Origin: Polaribacter sp. Hel_I_88 | GTDB lineage: Bacteria; Bacteroidota; Bacteroidia; Flavobacteriales; Flavobacteriaceae | DNA length: 64,000 nucleotides | Reading direction: 5' to 3' | Assembly (NCBI RefSeq): GCF_000687935.1 | Contig: NZ_JHZZ01000001.1 | Span: 2,564,001-2,628,000, forward strand | Shown here: piece by piece, positions 11,401-20,794 of the stretch | Position numbering within the stretch: the stretch's first letter is position 1 | Layout: every line of letters starts with the position of its first letter | Notes under the pieces: model-generated | What the model saw: only the letters and a program-made list of their open reading frames with translations | The model's database searches: none | What the model was told of the DNA's origin: nothing | Made by a program: the position numbers and the translations under genes

Positions 11401-11518
11401 AAATCTAATAACAATAACCGAGTTAGATATCACTGATCCAGAATCAAGAACAGCTGCAGATTCTGATTATCCGCTTACTAAATTATACAACTTTGGTATC
11501 CGAATAAATTTTCTTTAA
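8411..11518 (+). CDS. SusC-family TonB-dependent glycan importer, pair 1
   Basis: Outer-membrane beta-barrel that imports oligosaccharides together with its SusD partner, powered by TonB. At 1035 residues it has normal SusC length. It has a signal peptide ending at about TTWSQ, a carboxypeptidase-regulatory-like domain (ITGKVSDNEGNLLPGVS), then the TonB-box region (EITIVAYGEQKE) and plug domain with VRGANGVILVTTKRG, followed by the barrel ending in the aromatic residue INFL. A second ATG at 8432 begins a shorter signal peptide (MRVKQKRFYLF) and could be the true start. The matching SusD follows after 123 bases. Expression is likely driven by the HTCS upstream. Confidence 0.95.
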   Translation: MRKKLKTMRVKQKRFYLFLILLASLSISHTTWSQDIKITGKVSDNEGNLLPGVSIIEKGTTKGTTTDFDGVYNILASPQGTLVFNYLGFEIKEVVINDKNNIDVILNPSTTDLDEITIVAYGEQKEVTVTGAISTIKTEQLVESPSPNVANSLAGRVTGLSTVQFSGQPGADNPNIYLRGIASLSEGRSQPLMIVDGVERSFMSLDPNEIESISVLKDASATAVYGVRGANGVILVTTKRGKFGKSKISTSFSTGIQQPTRLLEFADSYTYAQRYNEAQLNDEPNIDPVNLRFTPEALEAFRTGSNPILYPNTDWMDYLLKPTTQQSQANVNISGGSEKVKYFVSLGVLSQDGLFKTFDAEYDSNFSFQRYNYRSNVDINVTNTTKLAVTIGGQTRVTNRPNTKGNFNELFRDIYWSVPFSSPGIVDGRYIVSGDLYISDQKVDGLDRYYGQGFSNILNNQLNMDIGLEQDLNFIKGLKFRTKFAYNTDYNHAKNRNSSVASYTPIYLRDIDPNADPNSEEIVYQRNGQDGNLTYGETYGTSRDWYLEGGLSYKNKFGGHNVSGLLLYNQQKRYYPGQFSEIPLGLVGIVGRATYDYKNRYLANLSVGYNGSENFARDKRFGLFPAISTGWVITNESFMENQSFFDFLKIRASYGLVGNDRIGGNRFLYLPDSFDPRSGNYNFGIDTPFNQPAAREGQIGNPNVTWETSEKQNYAVELKILDNKLGLKVDYFIENRSDILTFRGTVPAFVAYNLPAVNIGKVQNKGFEVELNWDHQINDNFSYWVNANVSHAKNKIVFQDEVPQNEEYLFRTGNPVGQPFGYIFDKFYNDTDTGNDALPDHLYDLKPGDMVYKDLNGDGVINQDDQKAIGFPVYPMYNFGLNYGFKYKNFSLTMSWAGATNTSRLLGDTYRTAFGATANRSLLQYMADGRWTPETAETATYPRMTLTGRQNNNKNSDFWLRDASYIRLKTLEMGYNFKGNFLKNMGISNLRAFLNGTNLITITELDITDPESRTAADSDYPLTKLYNFGIRINFL

Positions 11519-11641
11519 AAATCAGAATTAAAAAAAATGAAATTAAGTATACATAAAAATGAAACAAAACGTAACAAATAGTTCGATGTATAAGAATCAA
11601 AATTACAGGATTGTGACAAATGAAAATAAAAAATGTAAAAA

Positions 11642-13402
11642 ATGAAAGCAAAAAAAATAATTTACATATTCGCAATGTTAGTTCTAATTGTAACTAGCTG
11701 TGAAAAAGTTGAATTTGGTAACGAGTTTCTTGATAAACCACCAAGTGTAGATGTTACAAAAGATACGATATTTAACTCTTTAGAGCTAGCTCAGCGTTAC
11801 TTATGGCAAGGTTACAGTACGCTTCCTTATGGTTTAAATTTAAATTTTTCTGCAAAAGGGAATAAATTAGGGATGGATATTTTAGAGTCTTTAACTGACC
11901 TTAGTCATACGTTTATGCCTTGGGGAGGTGTAAATCAACTTTATTATAATGGCCAATATAACGCAGCTGTTGCAGATAATAGCAGAGTTAAATATAGTTA
12001 TACAGGAGAAGAGAGTTGGGATGGTATTAGAATTGGTTGGGTTTTTATAGAAAATGCAGATCGTATTCCAGATGCATCCCCAGAATATATTGCACAATTA
12101 AAAGCAGAAGCTAAAATGCTTATTGCACTGCATTATACAGATATGTTTCGTCATTATGGAGGAATGCCATGGGTAGATCATGCATATACTCCAACAGAAA
12201 ATACAGATTTACCAAGATCAACATCTAAAGAAACTATGAATAATATCGTTGCACTTTTAGATGAAGCTATTGCTGATTTACCTTGGCTTACTGATGATCC
12301 AGCTAACTGGGATGGACGTTTTAACAAAGCTGCAGCTATGGGTTTAAAAGCAAGAGTACTCTTGTTTGGAGCAAGTCCTTTGTTTAATGATAACCAACCC
12401 TATCTTTCAGGAGAAGCTTCTGATAAAAATTATACATGGCATGGTAATTACGATCCTGATTTATGGGCTCAGGCAGCACAAGCAGCAAAAGATCTATTGG
12501 ATAGAGTTGCTTTAGAAGGAGGTTATGGGCTTAAAAACACCGGAAATCCAAGACAAGATTTTCAAGATGCTTATTATGATAGAGGTAATGGAGAGGTTTT
12601 AATTAGTACACGAGTTAGATATAGATCAGGTTTTCGTTTTGATGGGCAGTATTATTTTTATCAAAGTGCTGCGGGTTATGGCACAGCTTGTCCTACAAAA
12701 GAATACGTAGATATGTTTCCTATGGCAGATGGTACTCCAATTGATGCTACTGGATCTGGATGGGATCCAAATGATCCTTGGGCTAATCGTGATCCAAGGT
12801 TATATGAAACTGTACTTGTAAACGGTGATGACTTTAAAGGGAGAAAAGCTGAACTATGGATTAACGGTCGTGAACGAAGAAATATTAATTTTAATGGAAC
12901 CAAATCAGGCTTTGGTATAAAGAAATTTTTATTAGACCAAAATGGAGCTACGTCATTTCAATCCGTTGTTCATTGGCCTTACATGCGTTTAGCTGAAGTG
13001 TACTTAACCTATGCAGAAGCATTAAATGAAGCAAATGGAGGACCAACAGCTGAAGCTTATGCAGCAGTCAATTTAATTCGTAATCGTGTAGGATTAAATA
13101 ATTTAACACCAGGCTTGTCTCAAGATGCATTTAGAGAGGCTGTCTTGTTAGAACGAGCGCTTGAGTTTGGTTATGAAGAAGTAAGATGGTTTGATATTAT
13201 TCGTTGGAAAAATGAAGATGCTTTTAAAACAAAACTTCATGGTGTAAACACAAGAAAAGTAGGCAATACATTTTCTTATGAAGTTTTTGAACTTCCAGAA
13301 CGTTTCTGGCAAGATAATTTTTCTCCAAAATGGTATCTAAGTGCATTTCCTCCAGATGAAATAAACAAAGGGTATGGCTTAGTCCAAAACCCAGGATGGT
13401 AA
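11642..13402 (+). CDS. SusD/RagB-family glycan-binding lipoprotein, pair 1
   Basis: Surface lipoprotein that forms the lid of the SusC channel and captures glycan. The 586-residue protein starts with a lipoprotein signal (LIVTSC, acylated Cys20). The N-terminal TPR-like part and the SusD core are recognisable, including AEAKMLIALHYTDMFRHYGG and a C-terminal RALEFGYEEVRWFDIIRWK. It ends in the typical NPGW. It lies between the two SusC genes and pairs with the one at 8411. Confidence 0.93.
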   Translation: MKAKKIIYIFAMLVLIVTSCEKVEFGNEFLDKPPSVDVTKDTIFNSLELAQRYLWQGYSTLPYGLNLNFSAKGNKLGMDILESLTDLSHTFMPWGGVNQLYYNGQYNAAVADNSRVKYSYTGEESWDGIRIGWVFIENADRIPDASPEYIAQLKAEAKMLIALHYTDMFRHYGGMPWVDHAYTPTENTDLPRSTSKETMNNIVALLDEAIADLPWLTDDPANWDGRFNKAAAMGLKARVLLFGASPLFNDNQPYLSGEASDKNYTWHGNYDPDLWAQAAQAAKDLLDRVALEGGYGLKNTGNPRQDFQDAYYDRGNGEVLISTRVRYRSGFRFDGQYYFYQSAAGYGTACPTKEYVDMFPMADGTPIDATGSGWDPNDPWANRDPRLYETVLVNGDDFKGRKAELWINGRERRNINFNGTKSGFGIKKFLLDQNGATSFQSVVHWPYMRLAEVYLTYAEALNEANGGPTAEAYAAVNLIRNRVGLNNLTPGLSQDAFREAVLLERALEFGYEEVRWFDIIRWKNEDAFKTKLHGVNTRKVGNTFSYEVFELPERFWQDNFSPKWYLSAFPPDEINKGYGLVQNPGW

Positions 13403-13436
13403 TAGAGACAATTTTGAATTTACTAATCAATATCAA

Positions 13437-16400
13437 ATGAAAAATAACAAACTAGAACAATTAAATGACAGCGATTCGAATTACAGCTATATGTATAGTT
13501 CTAATGTTTCCCGTTTTCAAAATTTATTAAAATCAACAAATTTTAAAGCTATTAAAATTCTCTTTTTTATGCTACTAATGATGTCTTATCAGGTAGTTTT
13601 AGGACAATCTCAAGAGACGAAAATAATAGTTTTAAATGATAATGGGAAACCTTTTAAATCTGTTATTGTTGAGTCTGTTGAAAATAAAAATGAATCTGGA
13701 ATTACAGATAAAGATGGTGTTGCAATTTTAAATTTAAGTTTAAACACTTTTATTAGACTTTCTTTTAGCGACATGCAAAAATTGGTTGAAGTAAAATCAC
13801 AAACGATAAACGTAAAATTAGGGCTATCAGATAAAAAGATAAATCTTGGATTCGGACTTTCTAAGTCTACTGAAGAAATTACTTCATCAATAGATGTTGT
13901 ATATTTTGACAAGCTAGAAAAGAGTTCTTTAAACAATCCTTCTGAAAGCCTTTATGGTCAACTTTCTGGACTTATGGTGCTTCAAAATACTGGAGAACCA
14001 TGGAGTAGAAATGCCACAATTAATGTTAGAGGAAGAGGTACTTTAGGCAATAATGCACCTTTGGTTATGGTTGATGGTTTCGAGAGAGATTTATCTTCTT
14101 TAGCACTGCTAGATATTGAAAGTGTTTCGGTTTTAAAAGACGGTACAGCTTTAGCAAGATTTGGACAAAGAGGAGCGAATGGTGTACTATTAATTACTAC
14201 AAAAAAGGGTGAGTACGATTCTTTTAAAGTAGAGGTTAGTTACGATCAAGGTTGGAATTTTCCATTACGTGAACCTGAGTTTTTAAATTCTTATGATTAT
14301 GCGAATGCAGTAAATCAAGCAAGTATTCTTGATGGGAATGCAGCTGTATATTCAAATCAAGATTTGATAGGATTTCAATCAGGAGAAAATCCATCATTGT
14401 TTCCGAATGTAAACTGGTTTGATGAAACATTTAGAGATTTTGGGACAACAACAAATATGAATGTTAGTTTTACGGGTGGAGGTACAAGTGTTAAATATTT
14501 TGCCTCCCTTAATTATCAAAATGAACGAGGTTTATTTGATAACACAACATTGGACGATCGTTACGATAGTCAATTAAAATATGATCGATTAAATTTTAGA
14601 ACAAACCTTGATATCGATTTGACAAACACTACAAAATTTATTGTGAATGTTTCTGGAAATATTGATGGTAGAACAGAACCAGGAGCAAGGGTTAGTGGTG
14701 TAATGGATGCGCTTTACAGTATACCTTCTGCTGCATTTCCTGTGAGAACACCTAATGGAGAGTGGGGAGGAACAGAATTTTATGACAACAACCCTGTAGC
14801 TTTGGTATCATCTACGGGTATTCGTCAACCCAATGGAAGACAAATAGCAGCAAACGGACAAATTATTCAAGATTTAAATGGTTTCGTTAAAGGTTTATCT
14901 GCTGAAATTGCCTTAGGATATGATAATGAAGTAAATTATTTTGAAAATAGATTGCGTGGTTTTTTATATGAAAGTTTATCTTTTACCAGAGATCCTGCAA
15001 CTGGAGAAATCAACAATACCACTTCTACCGTTTTTGGGAATGAAACAGATTTAGGTTTTAATAATAGTTTTGGTAATCAATTACGTCATACCACGTTGTA
15101 TGGAAAATTAAATTACGATAAGTCATTCCAAGAAAGTGAGTTAAATACTAGTTTAATGTTCCATCAGGACAAAAGAGTTAGAGATGGTCAATACAATACT
15201 TTTCTACGTCAAAATATAATGGCAACTGCCAGTTATTCCTATAAAAACAAATATTTTGTTGATGGTGTATTATCTTATGCAGGAAGCAGTGTTTTGCCTA
15301 ATGGAGACAAATTTGGTTTATTTCCTGCTATTTCTGCAGCATGGGTATTAAATCGCGAAAAGTTCCTTAAAGATAGCAAAACTATTAATTATCTAAAACT
15401 ACGTGCTTCTTGGGGTATGAGTGGTAATGATATTATGGCTCCTAATTTAGATGAGCAGGCTTTTGCAAATGGAGGTGGGTATTTATTTACAGATAATAAT
15501 GGAAGTTTAGGAGGTATTAGAGAAAATCGATTGGCTACTCAAGGCCTTACTTATGAAAATTCAATCAAAACAAACGTAGGTATAGATATGGAGTTATTGG
15601 GGAGTCTTTCTTTAAAAGTAGATGCCTTTTATGATCAACGTAAAAACATATTAGTAAATACTAATGGAGCAATTCCATCATTAATAGGGGTTGCAACTCC
15701 AATTGAAAATTCAGGTGAAGTTATCAATAGAGGAATTGAAACTGCTCTTCGATGGAAAGAAGATATAGGAGGTTTTAAATACTTTATTGGAGGGAACTTT
15801 ATGTTTGCAAAAAACGAAATTATTGAAATGAACGAAGAGTTTCAGCCTTTTGATTATTTAAGAGAAACTGGAAATTCGATTGGGCAACAATTTGGTTTAC
15901 AAAGTTTAGGTTTCTTTAGAGATCAAAACGATATAAATAATAGTCCACAACAATTATTTTCTGTAGTAAGACCAGGAGATATTAAATATAAAGATCAGAA
16001 TAATGATGGTGTAATCGATAATTTCGACATTGTACCTATTGGATATGCTGATAGTACTCCAGAAATGTATTATTCGTTTGACTTTGGTTTTGAAATGAGA
16101 GGAGTAGGGGTTAACTTATTGTTTCAAGGAATAGCCAATAAGACTGTGTATTTAAATACAAAGAGTGTATTTATTCCTTTAAGAGGTAATAGTACTATTT
16201 CTGATTTTTCAGCAAATAGTTGGACTCCAGAAACTGCAAACACTGCTACATTACCAAGATTATCATTACTTGAAAATGAAAATAATTATCGTAAAAACGA
16301 TATTTGGTTGGCTAAAGCAGATTATCTAAAATTAAGACGTTTTGAAGTATACTACAATTTTCCAGAAAATGTAGCAAGTAAACTAAAAATGAATAACGCC

Positions 16401-16526
16401 AAAATATATGGACGTGGTATGAATGTGTTTTCCATAGATTCTATTAAAGAAACAGATCCAGAAGCAACAGGTGTTGGCTACCCATCACTTGCATCATATC
16501 ACCTAGGAATTAAATTTGAATTTTAA
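13437..16526 (+). CDS. SusC-family TonB-dependent glycan importer, pair 2
   Basis: Second SusC-type importer, 1029 residues. The start is odd: the ATG at 13437 gives about 37 polar residues before the hydrophobic segment (IKILFFMLLMMSYQVVLGQ) that serves as signal peptide. A later ATG at 13491 would shorten this only partly. The regulatory-like N-terminal domain is more diverged than in pair 1, but the plug features (LYGQLSGLMVLQ, NVRGRGTLGNNAPLVMVDG, RGANGVLLITTKKG) and a barrel ending in IKFEF are intact. It follows SusD 1 after 34 bases and precedes SusD 2 by 13, so the four genes are probably one operon. Confidence 0.93.
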   Translation: MKNNKLEQLNDSDSNYSYMYSSNVSRFQNLLKSTNFKAIKILFFMLLMMSYQVVLGQSQETKIIVLNDNGKPFKSVIVESVENKNESGITDKDGVAILNLSLNTFIRLSFSDMQKLVEVKSQTINVKLGLSDKKINLGFGLSKSTEEITSSIDVVYFDKLEKSSLNNPSESLYGQLSGLMVLQNTGEPWSRNATINVRGRGTLGNNAPLVMVDGFERDLSSLALLDIESVSVLKDGTALARFGQRGANGVLLITTKKGEYDSFKVEVSYDQGWNFPLREPEFLNSYDYANAVNQASILDGNAAVYSNQDLIGFQSGENPSLFPNVNWFDETFRDFGTTTNMNVSFTGGGTSVKYFASLNYQNERGLFDNTTLDDRYDSQLKYDRLNFRTNLDIDLTNTTKFIVNVSGNIDGRTEPGARVSGVMDALYSIPSAAFPVRTPNGEWGGTEFYDNNPVALVSSTGIRQPNGRQIAANGQIIQDLNGFVKGLSAEIALGYDNEVNYFENRLRGFLYESLSFTRDPATGEINNTTSTVFGNETDLGFNNSFGNQLRHTTLYGKLNYDKSFQESELNTSLMFHQDKRVRDGQYNTFLRQNIMATASYSYKNKYFVDGVLSYAGSSVLPNGDKFGLFPAISAAWVLNREKFLKDSKTINYLKLRASWGMSGNDIMAPNLDEQAFANGGGYLFTDNNGSLGGIRENRLATQGLTYENSIKTNVGIDMELLGSLSLKVDAFYDQRKNILVNTNGAIPSLIGVATPIENSGEVINRGIETALRWKEDIGGFKYFIGGNFMFAKNEIIEMNEEFQPFDYLRETGNSIGQQFGLQSLGFFRDQNDINNSPQQLFSVVRPGDIKYKDQNNDGVIDNFDIVPIGYADSTPEMYYSFDFGFEMRGVGVNLLFQGIANKTVYLNTKSVFIPLRGNSTISDFSANSWTPETANTATLPRLSLLENENNYRKNDIWLAKADYLKLRRFEVYYNFPENVASKLKMNNAKIYGRGMNVFSIDSIKETDPEATGVGYPSLASYHLGIKFEF

Positions 16527-16539
16527 TAAATAAGTACTT

Positions 16540-18111
16540 ATGAAGTCACTAAAACATATACATTATTTCTTACTTACTTTACTAATACTTACCGTAAGTA
16601 GTTGTAATTATTTAGAATATGACGAAACATCATTCAACCGAAAAGATGATGTGTTTTCAGATTTTAATCGATCAAAAAATTTTTTAACAGGAATCTATAA
16701 TTATCTGCCTACAGATTTTAATAGTATTGATGGTGCCATGCGTGCATCTGCATCTGACGAAGCAGAACATGTATTGGACTTATCTAATATCCAAAGATTT
16801 AATCAAGGTCGATACAGCGCATTACAACCTATAGATAATGTTTGGGGTGAGATGTATTCTGGGATAAGAGCTGCAAATATGTTTCTTAAAGAAACGGAAG
16901 GACAGGAGTTTTTAGAAGATCAATTTAATTTAGATTATGCGCAAATGATTGAACAATTCAATAATTATGCCTATGAAGCTAGATTTTTAAGAGCTTTTTT
17001 CTATTTCGAACTGGTAAAAAGATATAAAAACATACCACTAATTACTGAAGTATTAACAACAGAAGAAGCTATAAACGCAAATCAAAATACCTTTGATGAG
17101 GTTGTTAATTTTATCATAAGCGAATGTGATGCAATTGCATTAGAATTACCAGACGATTATTCTAATTTCTCTGATGTTGCTGAAACTGGGAGAGCTACTA
17201 AAGGAGCTGCATTAACGCTAAAATCGAGAATGTTGTTGTATGCAGCTAGTCCTTTGCACAATACAAATAATGATATTTCTATATGGGTAGACGCTGCTAG
17301 TGCTGCTAAATCTGTTATTGATTTAAATGTATATACCTTGGAAAACAACTATTCAAACGTTGTGAATAATTTTACTAGTAATGAGTTAATTTTTGAAAGA
17401 CGTCAAGGTAATACTAATGATTTTGAAAGAAGAAATTTTCCTGTCGGGTATGAAGGTGGAAATACAGGAACTTGCCCTACTCAAAACTTAGTAGATACCT
17501 ACGAAATGCAAAGTAATGGACTTGCTATTACAGATCCTGCATCTGGTTACGATCCACAAGCTCCTTATTCAGGCAGAGATCCTCGTTTACAGCAAACAAT
17601 TATAGTAAATGGCTCTAACTGGAAAGGGCAAACTGTAGAAAGTTTTATTGGAGGTGCAAATGGAAGGCCTATAACCAATGCAACCAAAACAGGTTACTAC
17701 CTTAAAAAATACGTTATCGAAGCCATAAATCTTTCGCCTACCAATACAACAAGTAGAGAGCACACATGGGTATTATTTAGATATGGTGAAGTATTGTTGA
17801 ACTATGCAGAAGCAATGAACGAAGCTTATGGCCCTGAAAATGGAGCAGCTTTTGGATTAACTGCACTTGATGCTGTAAATCAAGTTAGACAAAGAGCAAA
17901 TATGCCAAACTTTCCAGCAGGTTTAAGTCAAAGTGAATTTAGAGATAAATTGCGCAATGAACGAATGGTGGAATTGGCTTTTGAAGACCACCGTTTTTGG
18001 GACATTCGTCGTTGGAAAATTGGACAACAAACTACCAATATTTTTCAAATGGAAATAACACAAAATAATGGGGGAATGGTTTTGTTTTTGAAAAAAAATT
18101 GCTGGAGGTAA
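16540..18111 (+). CDS. SusD/RagB-family glycan-binding lipoprotein, pair 2, C-terminally frameshifted
   Basis: SusD-type lipoprotein with lipobox TVSSC (Cys22) and SusD core motifs (YEARFLRAFFYFELVKRYKN; NERMVELAFEDHRFWDIRRW). The open frame ends at 18111 after 523 residues with an abnormal tail (MVLFLKKNCWR). The expected SusD C-terminus lies in another frame and runs to a stop at 18198-18200, ending NTGW like its neighbour's NPGW. The shift maps to the run of five G at 18070-18074; a sixth G would restore the full protein. This is either a real one-base deletion that replaces the last 41 residues, or a homopolymer sequencing error. The core SusD fold is otherwise complete. Confidence 0.9.
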   Translation: MKSLKHIHYFLLTLLILTVSSCNYLEYDETSFNRKDDVFSDFNRSKNFLTGIYNYLPTDFNSIDGAMRASASDEAEHVLDLSNIQRFNQGRYSALQPIDNVWGEMYSGIRAANMFLKETEGQEFLEDQFNLDYAQMIEQFNNYAYEARFLRAFFYFELVKRYKNIPLITEVLTTEEAINANQNTFDEVVNFIISECDAIALELPDDYSNFSDVAETGRATKGAALTLKSRMLLYAASPLHNTNNDISIWVDAASAAKSVIDLNVYTLENNYSNVVNNFTSNELIFERRQGNTNDFERRNFPVGYEGGNTGTCPTQNLVDTYEMQSNGLAITDPASGYDPQAPYSGRDPRLQQTIIVNGSNWKGQTVESFIGGANGRPITNATKTGYYLKKYVIEAINLSPTNTTSREHTWVLFRYGEVLLNYAEAMNEAYGPENGAAFGLTALDAVNQVRQRANMPNFPAGLSQSEFRDKLRNERMVELAFEDHRFWDIRRWKIGQQTTNIFQMEITQNNGGMVLFLKKNCWR

Positions 18112-18200
18112 GACCCTATGAAGAAAGGATGAACATTTACCCTATTCCACAGGCTGAACTTTTTAAAAATGAAAATTTAACTCAAAACACTGGTTGGTAA
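18070..18200 (+). pseudogene. Out-of-frame C-terminal tail of SusD 2
   Basis: Read from 18075, this stretch encodes 41 residues that include EVRPYEERMNIYPIPQAEL and end NTGW, the classic SusD C-terminus. It is separated from the main frame by a length change in the G run at 18070-18074. It has no start of its own and belongs to the gene at 16540. Confidence 0.88.
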
Positions 18201-18331
18201 TAGTTTTACTATTTAAAATTGAATTGATTACAAGGAGATTTTACCACCAATAAAAAAAACATCTTTAGGAAATAAAAAAAATGAAGGATGTAAAACAGAA
18301 AATTAATTATTAATATTTAAAATCACAAATT

Positions 18332-19144
18332 ATGAAAAAAGTTACTTTATTATTTACATTATTAACAATCTCGATAAGCTTTGGTCAAGCTTTACCCATT
18401 ACCAATGGAGGTTTCGAATCTGGAGATTTAACAGACTGGGATGGCTATGGAACAGCTGTGGTTGAAGCTGCCGATGTTGTTGGGGCTGGCACAACAAAAA
18501 GTGGAACTTTTGCAGGTAGAGTGAACAATTGGGATTCTGCTTCTTTGGCAAGAACATTTGACGTGGAGCCAGGAAAAACATATATTGTTAATTTTTGGAT
18601 CACAAACCAGTTCTTTTATATATCTACAAATTCTAGAGTTAGAAATTATACAGGTGGTTCAAATGGAGATTTCTTAGAATTAACTCCTATTGTACCTGAT
18701 GGTGGTAAAAACGCAGGTGACGCAACAATTTATGAGTGTACAATTGTAGATCAAAACCCTTCTTTTGAATGGAAAGAAGTTAAGTATTCTTTTGTTGTAC
18801 CTGCTGGTGTAACAAAGGTAAGACATCTTTATTTTAGTAATGTTACTGCGTTTAAGTATGTAGATGATTTTTCAGTGGTTGAGGCTTCTACAGCATCTGT
18901 TGACGATTTACAACAATTCGATTTTGAATTGTATCCAAACCCTGCAAGTGATTTTATTAAAGTTTCAGCAGTCGAAAATTTCGATAAGGTAGAGATATAT
19001 AATTTACTTGGAAAGTTAATTTATGAAGAAACTGTTTCAAATAATACTAAAGAAATCAATGTTTCTAATCTTTCTGATGGTATCTATTTTATAAAAACTT
19101 CTAAAGGTAAATCAGTCGGAACTTATAAGTTTATTAAACAATAG
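18332..19144 (+). CDS. Secreted carbohydrate-binding-like protein with type IX secretion tail
   Basis: A 270-residue exported protein. After a signal peptide (to about FGQA) residues 20-185 form a beta-sandwich of the kind seen in CBM4/9-like and galactose-binding modules (GGFESGDLTDWDGYG, LARTFDVEPGKTYIVNFW, KYVDDFSVV). Residues about 195-270 are a type IX (Por) sorting domain: FELYPNPASDFIKV, EIYNLLGKLIYEE, SDGIYFIKT. It should be secreted by the type IX system and kept at the cell surface. No catalytic domain is present, so glycan capture is the likely role. It sits directly after the second SusC/SusD pair. Confidence 0.8.
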   Translation: MKKVTLLFTLLTISISFGQALPITNGGFESGDLTDWDGYGTAVVEAADVVGAGTTKSGTFAGRVNNWDSASLARTFDVEPGKTYIVNFWITNQFFYISTNSRVRNYTGGSNGDFLELTPIVPDGGKNAGDATIYECTIVDQNPSFEWKEVKYSFVVPAGVTKVRHLYFSNVTAFKYVDDFSVVEASTASVDDLQQFDFELYPNPASDFIKVSAVENFDKVEIYNLLGKLIYEETVSNNTKEINVSNLSDGIYFIKTSKGKSVGTYKFIKQ

Positions 19145-19173
19145 TAATATTACTTATTCTAGTTTTTAATTGT

Positions 19174-19225
19174 AAATGACAGAGAATATTCTTTTAAAAA
19201 ATGAAAAGATATCTCTGTCATTTTT
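19174..19225 (+). terminator. Hairpin terminator after the type IX-secreted protein
   Basis: A 12-bp stem, AAATGACAGAGA (19174-19185) with TCTCTGTCATTT (19212-19223), a 26-base AT-rich loop and a T run. It lies 30 bases past the stop codon and could separate the SusC/SusD operon from the sulfatase that follows. Confidence 0.6.
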
Positions 19226-19297
19226 CAGTAAACTATTTAAATAAATAATTTTCCTTTTTGCAACCTATTTTTTATTAACAAACCAATAATACCTATA

Positions 19298-20737
19298 ATG
19301 GTTAAAAATTTTTTCTTATTTAGTTTTATTGTTTTCTTAGCTGCCTGTGGCAACCAAAAAAAAGACAATAACCTAGCAGATTCTAAAAACGAAAAAGAAA
19401 ATAACCAGCCAAATGTTATTGTTATTTTAGTTGATGATGCAGGCTATGTTGATTTCGGTTTTATGGGTAGTGAAGATTTAGAAACACCACATATAGATAG
19501 TTTAGCAAAAGAAGGAGTAGTGTTTACAGATGCTCATGTAAGTGCAACAGTTTGTGCGCCATCAAGAGCAGGTTTAATTACAGGAAAATACCAACAACGT
19601 TTTGGTTTTGAGGCAAATGGAACAGGTTATGGAAATTCTGGCGACATTGGGCTATCAGATGATGTGGTTACAATGGCTGATGTTTTCAAAAAAAATAATT
19701 ATAAAACGATTGCATTAGGAAAATGGCACTTAGGAAGCGATATTTCAGATCATCCTAATCAAAGAGGTTTTGACGAGTTTTACGGGTTTTTAGCAGGTAG
19801 TAGATCTTATTTTTCAATGAAAAACCCATCAAAAAATCACATGCTTCAGCAAAATGGAAAACAGGTCGTTTTTGATGGTTATCTAACAGATGTTTTGGGA
19901 GATCAATCTGTGCGTTTTGTAGAGGAAAATAAAAATCAACCTTTTTTTATGTATTTGGCATATAATGCAGTTCATACACCTATTGAAGCTAAAGAAGAGG
20001 ATTTATTGAAATTTAAAAATCATCCAAGGCAAAAATTAGCGGCTATGACTTGGTCTCTAGATGAAAATGTTGGTAAACTTCGCAATAAACTGATAGAGTT
20101 AGGTTTACTTGAAAATACATTGATATTTTTTTTAAGCGATAATGGTGGTGCTCATAACAATTCATCAAAAATGGGACCTTTAAAAGGTTGGAAAGGAAAT
20201 AAGTTTGAAGGTGGACATCGTGTTCCGTTTATTGTAAGTTGGCCTAAAAAAATTACTGATCACAAAAAATTCAATGGCTTAACCTCTTCCTTAGATGTTT
20301 TTAGTACTTCTTTGGCTGCAGCAGGAATTGAAAAAGATAAAGATTTAATTTTAGACGGAGTCGATTTACTACCTTATTTATCAGGTGATAAGAAAGGGAA
20401 TCCTCATGATAAGCTCTTTTGGCGAAAATTAGATGAAGCAGGAGCTAGAAATGGGGAATACAAATTAATACGTTTAAAAAATTATGGAAGTGTTCTTTAT
20501 AATCTGACTAATGATCTTGGGGAAACAAATAATTTAATATCAAAAGAAAGTAGCACTGCCAATGAAATGTTAGAAAGTTTATCTGATTGGGAGTCAAATT
20601 TGATAGCTCCTCTTTGGAGAGAAGGAAAAGCTTGGGAGGATGTAACGTATCACATCCACCAAAAGTTAATGAAAAATGAAGAGGTCTTATATAAAGATCC
20701 AAAGGGTAAAAAAAATATTTCAAATCCTAAGAATTAA
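19298..20737 (+). CDS. S1-family sulfatase lipoprotein
   Basis: Sulfate-ester hydrolase anchored as a lipoprotein: lipobox FLAAC with acylated Cys17. The 479-residue protein carries the S1 features in order: metal-binding VDDAG near residue 48, the formylglycine motif CAPSR with Cys86, ALGKWHLG, and FLSDNGGAHNN. Sequence around the active site differs clearly from the first sulfatase, so a different subfamily and a different sulfate position are likely. It may act outside or in the periplasm on imported glycan. It begins about 70 bases after a terminator and lies 57 bases before the beta-helix gene. Confidence 0.93.
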   Translation: MVKNFFLFSFIVFLAACGNQKKDNNLADSKNEKENNQPNVIVILVDDAGYVDFGFMGSEDLETPHIDSLAKEGVVFTDAHVSATVCAPSRAGLITGKYQQRFGFEANGTGYGNSGDIGLSDDVVTMADVFKKNNYKTIALGKWHLGSDISDHPNQRGFDEFYGFLAGSRSYFSMKNPSKNHMLQQNGKQVVFDGYLTDVLGDQSVRFVEENKNQPFFMYLAYNAVHTPIEAKEEDLLKFKNHPRQKLAAMTWSLDENVGKLRNKLIELGLLENTLIFFLSDNGGAHNNSSKMGPLKGWKGNKFEGGHRVPFIVSWPKKITDHKKFNGLTSSLDVFSTSLAAAGIEKDKDLILDGVDLLPYLSGDKKGNPHDKLFWRKLDEAGARNGEYKLIRLKNYGSVLYNLTNDLGETNNLISKESSTANEMLESLSDWESNLIAPLWREGKAWEDVTYHIHQKLMKNEEVLYKDPKGKKNISNPKN

Positions 20738-20794
20738 AAAGATTAACAAAGTTTGATGTTATAAATATCGATTAATTTAAAAATAGAATTCATT

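Noticed and set aside
13610..13936. 108-residue minus-strand frame inside SusC 2
   Set aside because: Shadow frame of a well-supported TonB receptor; composition is not protein-like.
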